Shown here: in pieces, positions 5,230-6,053 of the stretch
How the letters are laid out: the number at the start of each line of letters is the position of its first letter
Numbering within the stretch: the first letter of the stretch is position 1
Assembly: GCA_004299495.1 (NCBI GenBank)
Contig: SCPY01000267.1
Span: 1 to 6,053, forward strand
Direction of reading: 5' to 3'
Source: a bacterium
GTDB lineage: Bacteria; Omnitrophota; Gorgyraeia; Gygaellales; UBA12090
DNA: 6,053 nt
Position numbers and translations under genes: made by a program
The notes under the pieces: generated by a model
Seen by the model: only the letters and a program-made list of their open reading frames with translations
Databases searched by the model: none
Told to the model about the DNA's origin: nothing

Positions 5230-6053
5230 TTAAAATTGTTTCAGAAACCGCAAATCATTCTCATAAAACAGGCGGATGTCATTGATACCGTATTTGAGCA
5301 TTGCGATCCTGTCTACGCCCATGCCAAAGGCAATTCCGGCATAGCTGTCTTTAGGATAGCCCACATTGGCAAAGACATTAGGATGAATCATTCCGCAGCC
5401 CATAATCTCAAGCCAGCCCTTTCCGGAGCAGACGCTGCAGCGCCGCTCGCCCTGCCCTCCGCAAATTATGCAGGAGATATCTACTTCCGCGGAGGGCTCG
5501 GTAAACGGGAAAAAATGCGGGCGAAAGCGCGTCTTTATTTTTTCGCCAAACAATTTTTTCAAGAATACCGCCAGAATTCCCTTGAGGTCGGAAAACCTGA
5601 CATTGTCATCAACCAGAAATCCCTCTACCTGATGAAACATAAACGAGTGTGAGGCGTCTGTCGCGTCCGGACGGTAGACTTTGCCCGGCACAATCACTGC
5701 CAGGGGCGGCTTATACGCTTTCATAACCCGGATTTGCACAGGAGAGGTGTGGCTTCTTAACAGTCTCCGGTCTCGGGCCTCCGGTCTCGGGTCTTCAAGA
5801 TTAGACTGACGACCGGAGACAGGCGGCAGGGGATTCTTTAAATAAAACGTATCAAAGGCGTCTCGCGAAGGATGCTCAAGGGGAATATTCAGGCCGGTGA
5901 AATTATTGTATTCGGTTTCAACTTCAGGGCCTTCCGCAACCACAAAACCCATTTTGGTAAATATCGCGCAAATCTCGTTAATGGTTTGGGTAATCGGATG
6001 GGTTCGGCCTGATTCCGGAAGAATTCCCGGCAGGGTAAAATCAAAGCTCTCTG
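5230..6053 (-). CDS. pheS: Phenylalanyl-tRNA synthetase alpha subunit, N-terminus outside window
   Basis: Catalytic alpha subunit of the cytoplasmic alpha2beta2 enzyme that charges tRNA(Phe) with phenylalanine. The reading frame stays open to the right edge, so the start is not visible. The 273 residues present cover the class II catalytic core, and the missing part should be roughly 60-90 residues of N-terminal coiled coil. Numbering from the first complete codon, I see FDFTLPG (3-9), EGPEVETEYNNF (40-51), the motif 2 region KVYRPDATDASHSFMFHQVEG (124-144), SHTSPVQIR and the motif 3 region AFGMGVDRIAML (about 241-252). Cysteines 194, 197, 205 and 208 form two CxxC pairs before GWLEIMGCG, the zinc-finger-like insert common in Firmicutes-type PheS. 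Oddity: between DTFYLKNP and LLRSHTS there are about 22 extra residues (75-96), encoded by a repeat-rich stretch. The stop lies 4 nt before pheT, so the two genes are co-transcribed. Confidence 0.97.
   Translation of the reverse strand, partial: ESFDFTLPGILPESGRTHPITQTINEICAIFTKMGFVVAEGPEVETEYNNFTGLNIPLEHPSRDAFDTFYLKNPLPPVSGRQSNLEDPRPEARDRRLLRSHTSPVQIRVMKAYKPPLAVIVPGKVYRPDATDASHSFMFHQVEGFLVDDNVRFSDLKGILAVFLKKLFGEKIKTRFRPHFFPFTEPSAEVDISCIICGGQGERRCSVCSGKGWLEIMGCGMIHPNVFANVGYPKDSYAGIAFGMGVDRIAMLKYGINDIRLFYENDLRFLKQF
5763..5820 (-). repeat. In-frame repeat element inside pheS: 10-bp inverted arms plus tandem heptamers
   Basis: A 58-bp stretch is bounded by perfect 10-bp inverted repeats, GTCTCCGGTC at 5763-5772 and GACCGGAGAC at 5811-5820. 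A second, offset inverted pair is CAGTCT (5761-5766) and AGACTG (5803-5808). Positions 5766-5793, read on the minus strand, are four tandem 7-mers: GACCCGA, GACCGGA, GGCCCGA, GACCGGA. This can also be seen as a 14-bp unit repeated twice (5765-5778 and 5779-5792). The stretch is translated as part of PheS and closely matches the roughly 22 residues (codons at 5764-5829) that interrupt the usually short link between DTFYL and LLRxHTSPVQ. The GC-rich sequence contrasts with its flanks. I read it as an inserted palindromic element kept in frame; the mechanism is unknown. Confidence 0.75.

Noticed and set aside
5215..5652. 145-codon open frame on the plus strand opposite the pheS 3' end
   Set aside because: It overlaps the motif 3 and zinc-finger-like coding region of pheS and looks like a shadow of that codon pattern.
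5765..5792. Two 14-bp direct repeats as a possible CRISPR or phage site
   Set aside because: The units are adjacent without spacers, too short, and translated as part of PheS.

Overview
All recognisable genes in this window lie on the minus strand, so the biological order runs from high to low coordinates. They are pheS (its N-terminus lies outside the window), pheT, a 261-bp gap holding a promoter and a strongly structured non-coding RNA (best guess 6S RNA), rarA, metV, a nifU/iscU-type Fe-S scaffold gene, and a 5-formyltetrahydrofolate cyclo-ligase gene whose 3' end runs off the left edge. The plus strand has no gene I can support.

Organism: the gene set suggests an anaerobic bacterium with tetrahydrofolate-dependent one-carbon metabolism. 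MetV is the cysteine-rich partner of methylenetetrahydrofolate reductase known from acetogens, and the scaffold protein is of the anaerobe/clostridial NifU type. PheT lacks the N-terminal tRNA-binding OB fold. Short GC-rich repeats lie in frame inside housekeeping genes. I would guess a lineage known mainly from metagenomes (for example Omnitrophota or relatives), but the window alone does not settle this.

Layout. Right third (3213-6053): pheS and pheT are 4 nt apart and encode the two subunits of phenylalanyl-tRNA synthetase. Middle (2952-3212): a good sigma-70-like promoter (TTGATT, 17 bp, TATACT) starts 12 bp after the pheT stop. It drives a roughly 180-nt RNA that folds into one long interrupted hairpin ending in seven U. 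Next comes rarA (1662-2951), a replication-fork ATPase. Left part: after a 71-bp gap with a possible promoter and a strong ribosome binding site, metV, nifU and the cyclo-ligase gene are packed with gaps of 1 and 19 nt. This looks like a one-carbon/Fe-S operon in which the scaffold may serve the 15-cysteine MetV protein.

The most unusual signals are (i) the structured RNA between pheT and rarA, and (ii) GC-rich repeats inside three conserved genes. Tandem 7-bp repeats of consensus RACCCGR occur in pheS and, in the opposite orientation, in pheT. A 22-bp near-perfect palindrome lies in rarA. In pheS the repeat region accounts for a roughly 22-residue insertion next to a conserved motif. This resembles selfish palindromic elements that insert in frame, as described in Rickettsia, but the family is not one I recognise.
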